The notes under the pieces: generated by a model
Database searches by the model: none
Seen by the model: only the letters and a program-made list of their open reading frames with translations
What the model was told of the DNA's origin: nothing
Assembly: GCF_902499335.1 (NCBI RefSeq)
Contig: NZ_CABVQK010000021.1
Location: 1 to 64,000, forward strand
Origin: Burkholderia lata
GTDB taxonomy: Bacteria > Pseudomonadota > Gammaproteobacteria > Burkholderiales > Burkholderiaceae
Reading direction: 5' to 3'
DNA: 64,000 bases
Position numbers and translations under genes: made by a program
Shown: positions 8,761 through 16,887 of the stretch, piece after piece
How positions within the stretch are numbered: the stretch's first letter is position 1
Layout of the letters: every line of letters begins with the position of its first letter

Positions 8761-9552
8761 ATGAGTGCTGAACTGCTGGCCTCGCGGCCGCCCGAGAGCG
8801 ATTCGACGCTCGTCCTCACGCTATCCAATCCTGGCGCACGCAACGCGCTGCATCCCGACATGTACGCGGCCGGCATCGAAGCGCTCGCCACCGCAGAACG
8901 CGATCCCGGGATTCGCGCAGTCGTGCTCACCGGCGCCGATCGCTTCTTCTGCGCAGGCGGCAACCTGAACCGGTTGCTCGACAACCGCTCGAAGGATCCG
9001 TCCTACCAGGCCGACAGCATCGATCAGCTCGCCGCATGGGTGACGGCGATCCACGCTTCGACGAAGCCCGTGATCGCGGCGGTCGAAGGCGCCGCGGCCG
9101 GTGCGGGTTTCTCGCTCGCGCTCGCGTGCGACCTGATCGTCGCCGCGCACGATGCGAAGTTCGTGATGTCGTACGCGCGTGTCGGCCTGACGCCCGACGG
9201 AGGCGGTTCGTGGTTCATCGCGCGCGCGCTGCCGCGTGCGATCGCGGCCGAAATCCTGTTCGAAGGCAAACCCGTCGCAGCCGAACGTCTGCACACGCTC
9301 GGCGTCGTCAACCGGCTCGCCGTGCCGGGCGCGGCACTGACCGACGCGCTGGCATGGGCCGATGCGCTCGCCGGCATCTCGCCGAATGCGCTCGCGCGCA
9401 TCAAGTCGCTGCTCGACGACGCAACGATGCAACCGCTCGACGCGCATCTCGAGACCGAGCGCGATCATTTCGTCGCGTCGCTGCATCATGCGGACGGGCT
9501 CGAAGGCATCACCGCATTTCTCGAGAAACGCCAGCCCCGCTACAAGCGCTGA
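8761..9552 (+). CDS. Enoyl-CoA hydratase/isomerase family (possible oxepin-CoA hydrolase type)
   Basis: 263 residues, crotonase fold. Oxyanion-hole segments are visible as FCAGGNLNRL (about residue 62) and GAAAGAGFSLALACDLIVAA (about 111-130), followed by GLTPDGGGSWF. The two acidic residues of classical hydratases are not both evident, so the reaction could be hydration, isomerisation or hydrolysis. Close relatives in Burkholderia are often named alternative-type oxepin-CoA hydrolase of phenylacetate degradation, but no paa genes are nearby, so I keep the family name. Confidence 0.85.
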   Translation: MSAELLASRPPESDSTLVLTLSNPGARNALHPDMYAAGIEALATAERDPGIRAVVLTGADRFFCAGGNLNRLLDNRSKDPSYQADSIDQLAAWVTAIHASTKPVIAAVEGAAAGAGFSLALACDLIVAAHDAKFVMSYARVGLTPDGGGSWFIARALPRAIAAEILFEGKPVAAERLHTLGVVNRLAVPGAALTDALAWADALAGISPNALARIKSLLDDATMQPLDAHLETERDHFVASLHHADGLEGITAFLEKRQPRYKR

Positions 9553-9798
9553 ACCGTCGCGCGGGCTTTCGAATTGACGCGTCGCCACCGCATCGACCCG
9601 ATGCGGCACGGCGACGCCCCCTTCTCGACGACTCGGGACGACACGCGATCGCCCCCGTCGCCATGTCGCTCAACATGCGCGCACACGCATCGGCACGCAC
9701 ATTTCCGTCGCCAGCAACTCTCATCGATCCATGCTCTAATGACCGCCTGTCGCGGCGCTGCCGGCGCCGTTTCCGCGCATGCAACACAGGAGTTCACG

Positions 9799-10491
9799 AT
9801 GATCGACGTCTATAGCTGGGCGACCCCGAACGGCCACAAGGTGCACATCATGCTCGAGGAAACGGGCCTCGCCTATCGTGTCCATCCGGTCGATATCGGC
9901 GCAGGCGACCAGTTCAAGCCGGAATTCCTGCAGATCAGCCCGAACAACAAGATCCCCGCGATCGTCGATCCGGAAGGCCCCGGCGGCCAGCCGATCTCGC
10001 TGTTCGAATCGGGCGCGATCCTGATCTACCTCGCGGAAAAGACCGGCAAGTTCCTGCCGACCGATCCGGCCGCACGCTATGCGACGATCGAATGGCTGAT
10101 GTTCCAGATGGGCGGTGTCGGCCCGATGCTCGGGCAGGCGCACCACTTCCGCCTGTATGCGCCGGAGAAGATCGAGTATGCGGTCAACCGCTACACGAAC
10201 GAGGCGAAGCGCCTGTACAACGTGATGGACAAGCGTCTCGGCGAATCCGAATATCTCGCAGGCGATACGTACACGATCGCGGATATCGCGACGTTCCCGT
10301 GGACGCGCTCGTGGCAAAACCAGGGCATCGTGCTCGACGAATTGCCGAACGTGAAGCGCTGGTACGACACCATCGCCGCACGACCGGCCGTGCAGCGCGG
10401 CGTCGAAGTGCTCGCATCGATGCGCAAGGCACTGCAGGACGACAAGGCACGCGAGGTGCTGTTCGGCGCGACGCAATACGCGAAGCACTGA
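9799..10491 (+). CDS. yfcG: GSH-dependent disulfide-bond oxidoreductase, YfcG/YghU-type GST
   Basis: 230 residues. It follows E. coli YfcG closely at the start (MIDVYSWATPNGHK) and through SPNNKIPAIVD, SLFESGAILIYLAEKTG and GPMLGQAHHF. YfcG-type enzymes bind glutathione or glutathione disulfide and reduce disulfides rather than conjugating xenobiotics. The ATG at 9799 is preceded by CAGGAG; the frame extends upstream to 9574 but that stretch is not coding. The preceding 246 bases after the hydratase gene show no other feature. Product runs to the conserved GATQYAKH end. Confidence 0.88.
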   Translation: MIDVYSWATPNGHKVHIMLEETGLAYRVHPVDIGAGDQFKPEFLQISPNNKIPAIVDPEGPGGQPISLFESGAILIYLAEKTGKFLPTDPAARYATIEWLMFQMGGVGPMLGQAHHFRLYAPEKIEYAVNRYTNEAKRLYNVMDKRLGESEYLAGDTYTIADIATFPWTRSWQNQGIVLDELPNVKRWYDTIAARPAVQRGVEVLASMRKALQDDKAREVLFGATQYAKH

Positions 10492-10538
10492 CGGGCATGT
10501 GACGGGCGGCGCCGCATCCGAGCATGCCGCGCCCCGCT

Positions 10539-11015
10539 TCAGAAGTAATGCAGCGTGATGAATTCCGCCGCGCAGACAGACAGCGGCGCATCGGGACGCT
10601 CGACCTGCATCGTCACCGACCACGTCACCTGCACACCGCCCCGCGCGGCCTCGGCGGTTTCCTTTACCGCAAACAGCGCACGCACACGCGCACCGACCGG
10701 CACCGGCTTCAGGAACCGCACGCGGTTCAGTCCGTAGTTCACGCCCATCTTCTGCTCGAAACGCATCGCATCGGCCATCAACGCAGGAATCAGCGACAGC
10801 GTCAGAAACCCGTGCGCGATCGGGCCGCCGAATGGCGACTCGCGCTGCGCGCGTTCGGGATCGACGTGAATCCATTGATGATCGCCGGTCGCATCGGCAA
10901 AGCCATCGACACGGCGCTGGTCGATCGCGAGCCAGCCGCTCGCGAGCGGCTCTGCACCGACACGCGCCTGCAGCGCCTGTGCCGATGCGATCAGCGGCAA
11001 GGTCACGTCGGTCAT
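10539..11015 (-). CDS. MaoC-like (R)-enoyl-CoA hydratase, second of a pair
   Basis: 158 residues with a single hot-dog MaoC domain. The hydratase-2 Asp and His are present (ATGDHQWIHVD) followed by FGGPIAHGFLTLSL. It starts inside the stop codon of the preceding MaoC gene (ATGA overlap), so the two are translationally coupled and may form a heteromeric hydratase. It is the last gene of the minus-strand acyl-CoA unit. Confidence 0.86.
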   Translation of the reverse strand: MTDVTLPLIASAQALQARVGAEPLASGWLAIDQRRVDGFADATGDHQWIHVDPERAQRESPFGGPIAHGFLTLSLIPALMADAMRFEQKMGVNYGLNRVRFLKPVPVGARVRALFAVKETAEAARGGVQVTWSVTMQVERPDAPLSVCAAEFITLHYF

Positions 11016-11473
11016 GCGTGCGTGCCTCCCGGATGACGCAGCCCGAAGATCACCTTGCTATGCACGGTGATCACCGTCTCGCCGGCACTGTTCACGCCGA
11101 CCCATTCCGTCGACACGATGCCGCGGTCGGGCTTGCTCTCCGACACGCGCTTGTCGTGGACCTTCTGATACATCGTGATCGTGTCGCCGGCGCGCACCGG
11201 CTTGAGCCAGCGGATCGAATCGATACCGGGCGAGCCCATGCTAGTCGAGTCCGACCCGAGCTTCTTGATGAGCAGGCTCATGAACACCGAACACGTATGC
11301 CAGCCGCTCGCGACGAGCCCGCCGAAATGCGATGCCTTCCCCGCTTCTTCGTCGAGATGGAACGGCTGCGGGTCATAGCGTTGCGCGAACGCCTTGATGT
11401 CGTCGGGTTCGAACGTGTAACGGCCCACTTCGGTGGTACTGCCGACCACCAGGTCTTCGTAACTGATGCCCAC
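11012..11473 (-). CDS. MaoC-like hydratase, first of a pair, GTG start
   Basis: 153 residues, MaoC/hot-dog fold. Asp and His of the active site lie in YDPQPFHLDEE, and HFGGLVASGWHT follows. GTG at 11473 is chosen because GGAGA stands five bases upstream; the longer frame to 11560 overlaps the acyl-CoA dehydrogenase gene. It acts on the enoyl-CoA product expected from the upstream dehydrogenases. Substrate unknown. Confidence 0.86.
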   Translation of the reverse strand: MGISYEDLVVGSTTEVGRYTFEPDDIKAFAQRYDPQPFHLDEEAGKASHFGGLVASGWHTCSVFMSLLIKKLGSDSTSMGSPGIDSIRWLKPVRAGDTITMYQKVHDKRVSESKPDRGIVSTEWVGVNSAGETVITVHSKVIFGLRHPGGTHA

Positions 11474-11510
11474 TGGGTGTCTCCTTGTCTGGCGCGCTTG
11501 CGCGTCGCCG

Positions 11511-12644
11511 TCATGCCGCGTCGGCCTGCGCGAAATCGGGCAGCGCCGCGATGCGCGCAAGATGATGATCGGTGTCGCCGAGCGTCGTCTCGATGATGGT
11601 CAGCCGCTTGAACAGGTGTGCAGCGGCGACCTCGTTGGTCACGCCCATGCCGCCGTGCAGCTGAACGGCCTGCTGGCCGACGAAGCGCGCGGCGGCGCCG
11701 ACACGCGCTTTCGCGGCCGACACGGCCTTACGCCGCGCATCGGCATCGCCGCTCGCGTAGCGTACGGCTGCCAGGTAGGTCAGCGAACGCGCCTGCTCCG
11801 CGTGGATCAGCATGTCGACCATCCGGTGCTGCAACGCCTGGAAACGCGCGATCGGCACGCCGAACTGTTCGCGCGTCTTCGTATATTCGACCGTCGCGCG
11901 GTTCAGTTCGTCGAGCGCACCGACCGCTTCCGCACACAGCAGGAACGTCGCGTAATCGGCAACCTGCTCGAGGGCTGCAGCGTCGCGCGCACCGCCCGTC
12001 AGCAGTCGCGCCGGCGTTTCATTGAACCCGATCGTCGCGGCACGCTGGCCGTCGATCGTCCGGTAATCGACCACCTTCGCGTTCGCGGCATCCCGTTCGA
12101 CGACGAACAGACCGATGCCGCCGCCGTCGACACGCGCTGGCACGATCCACGCATCCGCCTGTGCACCATGCTGAACGACCGACTTCGTGCCGGTCAGCTG
12201 GTACGTGCCGCCCTGCTCGCGCGCATGCGTGTCGAGTTCGAACAGGTCGTAGCGCGCATGCGGTTCGTGGAACGCGACCGCCACACGCTTCTGCCCCTGC
12301 GCGACCGCCTCCAGCAGCGCCGCATCCTCACCGGCGCCGGAGCCGGCGATGCGCAAGGCCTCGACGCCCACCGCCGTTGCCCAGTACGGCTCGATCACGA
12401 GCGCACGGCCTAGCTCCTGCATCACGACCAGCATGTCGACCGGGCCGCCGCCGAAGCCACCCTGTGCGTCCGGCACGGGCAGCGCGGTCAACCCCAGTTC
12501 GGCGAATGCGCTCCATTGCGTGTCCGACACACCCGCGTCGCTGCGCACGATTGCCTGGCGTGTGTCGAAGCCGTATTGCTCGCCGAGATAACGGCGCAGC
12601 GCGTCGGCGAACTGCTGTTGCTCATCGGTAAAGCTGAAATCCAT
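11511..12644 (-). CDS. Acyl-CoA dehydrogenase-like subunit lacking the canonical C-terminal motif
   Basis: 377 residues, acyl-CoA dehydrogenase fold (N-terminal helices, middle beta domain near 120-220, C-terminal helices). The segment that normally reads YxGxxEIQ near the C-terminus is replaced here by a region around IIETTLGDTDHHL, while QLHGGMGVTNE before it is kept. This pattern fits the partner subunit of alpha2beta2 acyl-CoA dehydrogenases, such as pimeloyl-CoA dehydrogenase small subunit or mycobacterial ChsE1/ChsE2-type pairs. It lies 19 bases after the companion dehydrogenase gene. The acyl substrate is unknown. Confidence 0.85.
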   Translation of the reverse strand: MDFSFTDEQQQFADALRRYLGEQYGFDTRQAIVRSDAGVSDTQWSAFAELGLTALPVPDAQGGFGGGPVDMLVVMQELGRALVIEPYWATAVGVEALRIAGSGAGEDAALLEAVAQGQKRVAVAFHEPHARYDLFELDTHAREQGGTYQLTGTKSVVQHGAQADAWIVPARVDGGGIGLFVVERDAANAKVVDYRTIDGQRAATIGFNETPARLLTGGARDAAALEQVADYATFLLCAEAVGALDELNRATVEYTKTREQFGVPIARFQALQHRMVDMLIHAEQARSLTYLAAVRYASGDADARRKAVSAAKARVGAAARFVGQQAVQLHGGMGVTNEVAAAHLFKRLTIIETTLGDTDHHLARIAALPDFAQADAA

Positions 12645-12663
12645 GGTTGTCTCCGTTCCCTGA

Positions 12664-13860
12664 TCACAGCCCCAGAATCATCTGCGCGATGATGTTCTTC
12701 TGGATCTCGTTCGAACCGCCGTAGATCGACGTCTTCCGGTAATTGAAGTAGTACGCGGCAAGCGGTGCCGCGTCGTCGTCGCCCGCGACGCTGTGCTCGC
12801 GCTGCCCGTCGAGGAACGGTACGTCGAACGGTGCGGCGAGCGGGCCGATCGCGTCGACCATCAGCTCGGTGAGCGCCTGCTGCACTTCCGTACCCTTGAT
12901 CTTCAGCATCGACGCCTCGGGGCCCGGCCCCTTCCCGCTCGTCTCGCGGCTGACGACGCGCAGCACCGTCACCTCGAGCGCCATCAGCTCGACCTCGAGC
13001 GCCGCGACCTTCGCGGCGAACACGGGATCGGCGAGCAACGGCTTGCCGTTCTTGCGCTGGTTCGACGCGACCCGCTTCAGGAACGCGAGCTCGCGCTTCG
13101 ACGCGCCGACACGCGCGATACCGGTGCGCTCATGGCCAAGCAGGTATTTTGCGTAGGTCCAGCCGCGGTTCTCGTCGCCGACGAGATTCTCGACCGGCAC
13201 CTTCACGTCCTCGAAGAACACCTCGTTGACCTCGTGGTCCTCGTCGAGCATGACGATCGGGCGCACCGTGATGCCGGGCGTCTTCATGTCGATCAGCAGG
13301 AACGAGATGCCCTCCTGTTTCTTCGCGGCCGGATCGGTGCGCACGAGGCAGAACATCATGTCGGCGTACTGGCCGAGCGTCGTCCAGGTCTTCTGGCCAT
13401 TGACGACGTAGTGGTCGCCCTGACGCTCTGCGCGCGTGCGCAACGATGCGAGGTCGGATCCCGAACCCGGCTCCGAATAGCCCTGGCACCACCAGTCCGA
13501 GCCGTCTAGAATGCGCGGCAGATAATGACGCTTCTGCGCTTCGCTGCCGTATTTCATCAATACCGGCGCGACCATCGATACGCCGAACGGCAGCACGGTC
13601 GGCGCACCGATTCGCGCGCACTCCTCGTCCCAGATGTGCCGTTGCGTCGCGTTCCAGCCCGGGCCGCCATATTCAACCGGCCAGGCGGGCGCGGACCAGC
13701 CGCGCTGGCCGAGAATCCGGTGCCAGCTCGCGAAATCCTCGCGGTCGAGTCGTTTGTGATCGAGTACCTTGGCGCGCAGTGCGTGAGGCAGGTTGGCCTC
13801 AAGCCAGGCGCGGACGTCGACGCGGAACGCGTCGTCCGAGGGGGAATAATCCAGATCCAT
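12664..13860 (-). CDS. Acyl-CoA dehydrogenase, likely large subunit of a heteromeric enzyme
   Basis: 398 residues. FAD/substrate signatures include WCQGYSEPGSGSDLASL (about 125-141), NGQKTWTT, and C-terminal SIYGGSNEIQKNIIA. Introduces a double bond between C2 and C3 of an acyl-CoA with FAD. The residue before GGS is Tyr-Gly rather than Tyr-Glu, so the catalytic Glu is likely on another helix, as in long-chain and isovaleryl enzymes. First gene of the acyl-CoA unit; a second, divergent dehydrogenase and two MaoC hydratases follow. Pimeloyl-CoA dehydrogenase large-subunit naming is possible but unproven. Confidence 0.87.
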   Translation of the reverse strand: MDLDYSPSDDAFRVDVRAWLEANLPHALRAKVLDHKRLDREDFASWHRILGQRGWSAPAWPVEYGGPGWNATQRHIWDEECARIGAPTVLPFGVSMVAPVLMKYGSEAQKRHYLPRILDGSDWWCQGYSEPGSGSDLASLRTRAERQGDHYVVNGQKTWTTLGQYADMMFCLVRTDPAAKKQEGISFLLIDMKTPGITVRPIVMLDEDHEVNEVFFEDVKVPVENLVGDENRGWTYAKYLLGHERTGIARVGASKRELAFLKRVASNQRKNGKPLLADPVFAAKVAALEVELMALEVTVLRVVSRETSGKGPGPEASMLKIKGTEVQQALTELMVDAIGPLAAPFDVPFLDGQREHSVAGDDDAAPLAAYYFNYRKTSIYGGSNEIQKNIIAQMILGL

Positions 13861-13914
13861 GCGCAGTGTCTCCTCGCCGCGGCCGTCCGGCTCGGCAAGG
13901 ATCCACTGCGTGCG

Positions 13915-14337
13915 TCATTGCAGCGGTTCTTTCAGCGCGGCAGGAATCGGTAGCGGCATCACGTCGATGCCTTCTTCGGCCAAGGATTGCACATCCTCCG
14001 GCGTCGTGACGCCACGGATGCTGCGTGCCGGCGCCTCGTTGTAATGGATGCGCCGCGCTTCCTCGGCGAAGCGCTCGCCCACGTTCTCGGTCTTCTCCAG
14101 CACCTCGCGCAGCGCGCGCATCACCTGCGCCTGCAGCGCACGCGGATCGGCCGGCTGCGCCTGCGTCGCACCCGACAGGTTCAGGCGCGGCGCCGACGGC
14201 AGACGGTTGACCTCGGTCGTTCCGCACACCGGACATTCGACCAGCTTGCGGGACAACTGCGCTTCGAATTCATCGGCGGAAGCGAACCAGCCTTCGAACC
14301 GATGACCGTGCGGGCACTGTAAATCGAGGACCTTCAT
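13915..14337 (-). CDS. DUF1178 family protein
   Basis: 140 residues. The N-terminus MKVLDLQCPHGHRFEGWF plus ECPVCG gives a probable zinc-ribbon (C-x-H and C-x-x-C), the hallmark of the DUF1178 family. Middle part is charged and helical. Function unknown; widespread in proteobacteria. It sits between the Nudix gene and the acyl-CoA unit on the same strand. Confidence 0.88.
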   Translation of the reverse strand: MKVLDLQCPHGHRFEGWFASADEFEAQLSRKLVECPVCGTTEVNRLPSAPRLNLSGATQAQPADPRALQAQVMRALREVLEKTENVGERFAEEARRIHYNEAPARSIRGVTTPEDVQSLAEEGIDVMPLPIPAALKEPLQ

Positions 14338-14473
14338 GCTGAATCAGGGCGTGTGACGAGTGTAGCGCAAAAAGCGGTTTTGTGAACGGTCGTGCTAAAT
14401 ACCGATCGCGCGACGCGGAGGTGCCGCGTCACCGAATTGTAACGCGACGCCCCACCCATCGCTGACGCCGCGC

Positions 14474-15064
14474 TCAGGGGGGCAGTACCGGCCCGAGCGG
14501 CCACGTGCCGGACAGCACCTTGTCGAGCCACATCGTGCCGATGATCGTCTTCACGTCGGAGATCTGGCCCGTGCGTACCCATTCCTGCAGGTCGGCTTGC
14601 GTCGCGGTGAAGGTTTCGAGGAATTCGCCATCGTCGAGCTTGCGCTCGCCGGCCGTCAGCCCGCGTGCGAGGTACAGGTCGATGAATTCGGTCGAATAGG
14701 AAATGATCGGGTGAATGCGGGCCAGGAACACGTATTCGCGTGCGGTGTAGCCGGTTTCCTCGCGCAGTTCGCGCACGGCGCAGGCGAGCGCGCCTTCGTT
14801 CGGATCGAGCTTGCCGGCCGGGAATTCGGCCATCACCTTGCCGATCGGGTAGCGAAACTGGCTTTCCATCAGCACGCGGCCGTCGTCGAACAGCGGGATC
14901 ACCATCACCGCGCCCGGATGCTGGACGTATTCGCGCAGCGCCGATTTGCCGTCCGGTAGGCGGACGGTATCGCGCTTGAGCTTGAGGAACGCGCCGTCGA
15001 AGATCGCCTCGCTTTCGAGGCAGGTTTCGGTCAGTGCGGCGTCGTGATTGGGTAGTTCGGCCAT
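14474..15064 (-). CDS. Nudix hydrolase, ADP-ribose pyrophosphatase type
   Basis: 196 residues. A complete Nudix box spans residues 84-106: Gly84, Glu90, Arg98-Glu99, Glu102-Glu103 and Gly105. The overall pattern (VQHPGAVMVIPLFDDGRV, FPAGKLD, IHPIISYSTEFIDLYLA) is that of ADP-ribose or ADP-sugar pyrophosphatases, which cut ADP-ribose to AMP and ribose 5-phosphate. The ATG at 15064 is used because GGAG stands six bases upstream; a TTG at 15076 is the only longer option. The following 136 bases before DUF1178 hold no clear feature. Confidence 0.88.
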   Translation of the reverse strand: MAELPNHDAALTETCLESEAIFDGAFLKLKRDTVRLPDGKSALREYVQHPGAVMVIPLFDDGRVLMESQFRYPIGKVMAEFPAGKLDPNEGALACAVRELREETGYTAREYVFLARIHPIISYSTEFIDLYLARGLTAGERKLDDGEFLETFTATQADLQEWVRTGQISDVKTIIGTMWLDKVLSGTWPLGPVLPP

Positions 15065-15100
15065 CGGCGGCTCCAAAATTGAGCGCGACGGCCGAAGCCG

Positions 15101-15397
15101 TCAGCGTCGTTTGACGAGATACTGGAACGTGAAGCCGGGAAACGCGAACACGACGAAAAGACTGAACGTGATCGCGTAGAACTGCCAGCCCTGTTCGAAG
15201 CGGTTGCCGGCGCGCGACTCGAGCCAGAAGCCGAGCGCGCCGACGATGAAGTACAGCACGATCAGCTCGCCGATCCGCACCCACCCGCTCTTCTTCGTCG
15301 CGCCGAACGGCACGACGGCGAAGAGGCGTTGGTTCAGGAACGGCAGGTTGGCGCAGACGAGCGCCAACAGCACGATAAACCAGCCGGCTGCCGACAT
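15101..15397 (-). CDS. DUF2818 family membrane protein
   Basis: 98 residues with three hydrophobic segments (about 5-22, 42-58, 70-88). I recognise it as DUF2818, a small inner-membrane protein found right after nuoN in many beta-proteobacteria. Its ATG overlaps the nuoN stop codon (TAATG), so it is translationally coupled to complex I synthesis. A role in complex I assembly or stability is inferred from this position only. Confidence 0.85.
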   Translation of the reverse strand: MSAAGWFIVLLALVCANLPFLNQRLFAVVPFGATKKSGWVRIGELIVLYFIVGALGFWLESRAGNRFEQGWQFYAITFSLFVVFAFPGFTFQYLVKRR

Positions 15398-16863
15398 TAC
15401 AGCGGCAACGTGTGACGAATTGCCTGCAGGCAGGCCGTCAGCAGCGGGCTCGGGATCAGGCCGAGCACGACGACTGCCAGGCCGTTCAGCACGAGGATCG
15501 TGCGCTTGCAGAAATCGCCCGAGATCGGCGTCGTATCCTGCGGTGCATCGAAGTACATCAGCTTCACGATGCGCAGGTAGTAGAACGCGCCGAACAGCGA
15601 CGTGATCACGGCCAGCACGGCCAGCCACGTGAGGCCCGCGTTGACGGTCGCCTCGAGCACGGCGAGCTTCGCGTAGAAGCCGACGGTCGGCGGAATACCT
15701 GCCAGCGAGAACATCATGACCATCATCACGAACGCGAACACCGGGCTGCGCTTGTTGAGGCCCTTGAAGTCGTCGATCGTTTCGGCTTCGAAATCGCGGC
15801 GCGCGAGCAGCATCACCACACCGAACGAGCCGAGCGTCGTGATCAGGTAGACGATCGCGTAGAACATCGCCGAGCTGTATGCGTTCGCCGGTGCCGTTGC
15901 GTCGCCCTTCACGATGCCCGCGAGCAGGCCGAGCAGCACGAAGCCCATGTTCGAGATCGCCGAGTACGCGAGCATCCGCTTGATGTTGCGCTGGACGATA
16001 CCGGTGATGTTACCGACGATCAGCGACAGCGCGGCGAGGATCACGAGCGCGGTCTGCCAATTCTGTGCGAGCGGCAGCAGGCCCATCACCAGGAAGCGCA
16101 GGCCCCACGCGAACGCGGCAACCTTCGGGCCGCCGCCGACGAACAGCGTCATCGCGGTCGGTGCGCCCTGGTAGACGTCCGGCACCCACATGTGGAACGG
16201 CACGGCGCCGAGCTTGAACGCGATACCGGCGACGATGAAGACCACGCCGAACATCAGCACGGCTGCGTCGGTGTTGCCGCCGACCGCCTTGTACACCTCG
16301 CCCAGCTCGAGCGAGCCGGTCGCGCCGTACAGCATCGAGATGCCGTACAGCACGAAGCCCGACGCGAGCGCGCCCAGCACGTAGTACTTCATCGCGGCTT
16401 CGCTCGACTGAGCGGCGTCACGACGCAGCGCGATGACCGCGTACAGCGACAGCGACATCAGTTCCAGACCGAGATACAGCGTCAGGAAGTTGTTGCCCGA
16501 CACCATGACCAGCTGCCCGAGCAGCGAGAACATGCCGAGCAGGAACACGTCGCCGCGGAACATGTCGCGATCTTCGAGGTACTTGCGCGAATAGACGAGC
16601 GAGACCGCGAAACCGAACGACACGACCGCCTTCATCATGCTCGCGAACGAGTCGACGACGATCATCTTCGAGAAGAAGTAGTACTGCTGCGGGTCGAGCG
16701 CCTGCACCGCGAACCACACGCCGGCGACGACCGACGATACGACCGCGATCAGATAGGTCAGGCGGCGGCCGGAGGCACCGGTAAAGGTGTCGTTCAGCCA
16801 TGCGACGACGATGGCGGCCATCACCAGCGCGTCAGGCAACAGGACATTCATAGGAGCGTTCAT
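15397..16863 (-). CDS. nuoN: NADH-quinone oxidoreductase subunit N
   Basis: 488 residues, antiporter-like membrane subunit of complex I with about 14 transmembrane helices. Conserved helix lysines are visible, for example in FKLGAVPFHMWVPDVYQGAP and NIKRMLAYSAISNMGF. It is one of three proton-channel subunits of the membrane arm. The start at 16863 follows GGAGG eleven bases upstream. Last canonical gene of the nuo operon. Confidence 0.96.
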   Translation of the reverse strand: MNAPMNVLLPDALVMAAIVVAWLNDTFTGASGRRLTYLIAVVSSVVAGVWFAVQALDPQQYYFFSKMIVVDSFASMMKAVVSFGFAVSLVYSRKYLEDRDMFRGDVFLLGMFSLLGQLVMVSGNNFLTLYLGLELMSLSLYAVIALRRDAAQSSEAAMKYYVLGALASGFVLYGISMLYGATGSLELGEVYKAVGGNTDAAVLMFGVVFIVAGIAFKLGAVPFHMWVPDVYQGAPTAMTLFVGGGPKVAAFAWGLRFLVMGLLPLAQNWQTALVILAALSLIVGNITGIVQRNIKRMLAYSAISNMGFVLLGLLAGIVKGDATAPANAYSSAMFYAIVYLITTLGSFGVVMLLARRDFEAETIDDFKGLNKRSPVFAFVMMVMMFSLAGIPPTVGFYAKLAVLEATVNAGLTWLAVLAVITSLFGAFYYLRIVKLMYFDAPQDTTPISGDFCKRTILVLNGLAVVVLGLIPSPLLTACLQAIRHTLPL

Positions 16864-16887
16864 GATCTTGAGTTCCTCCGCTCGCGA

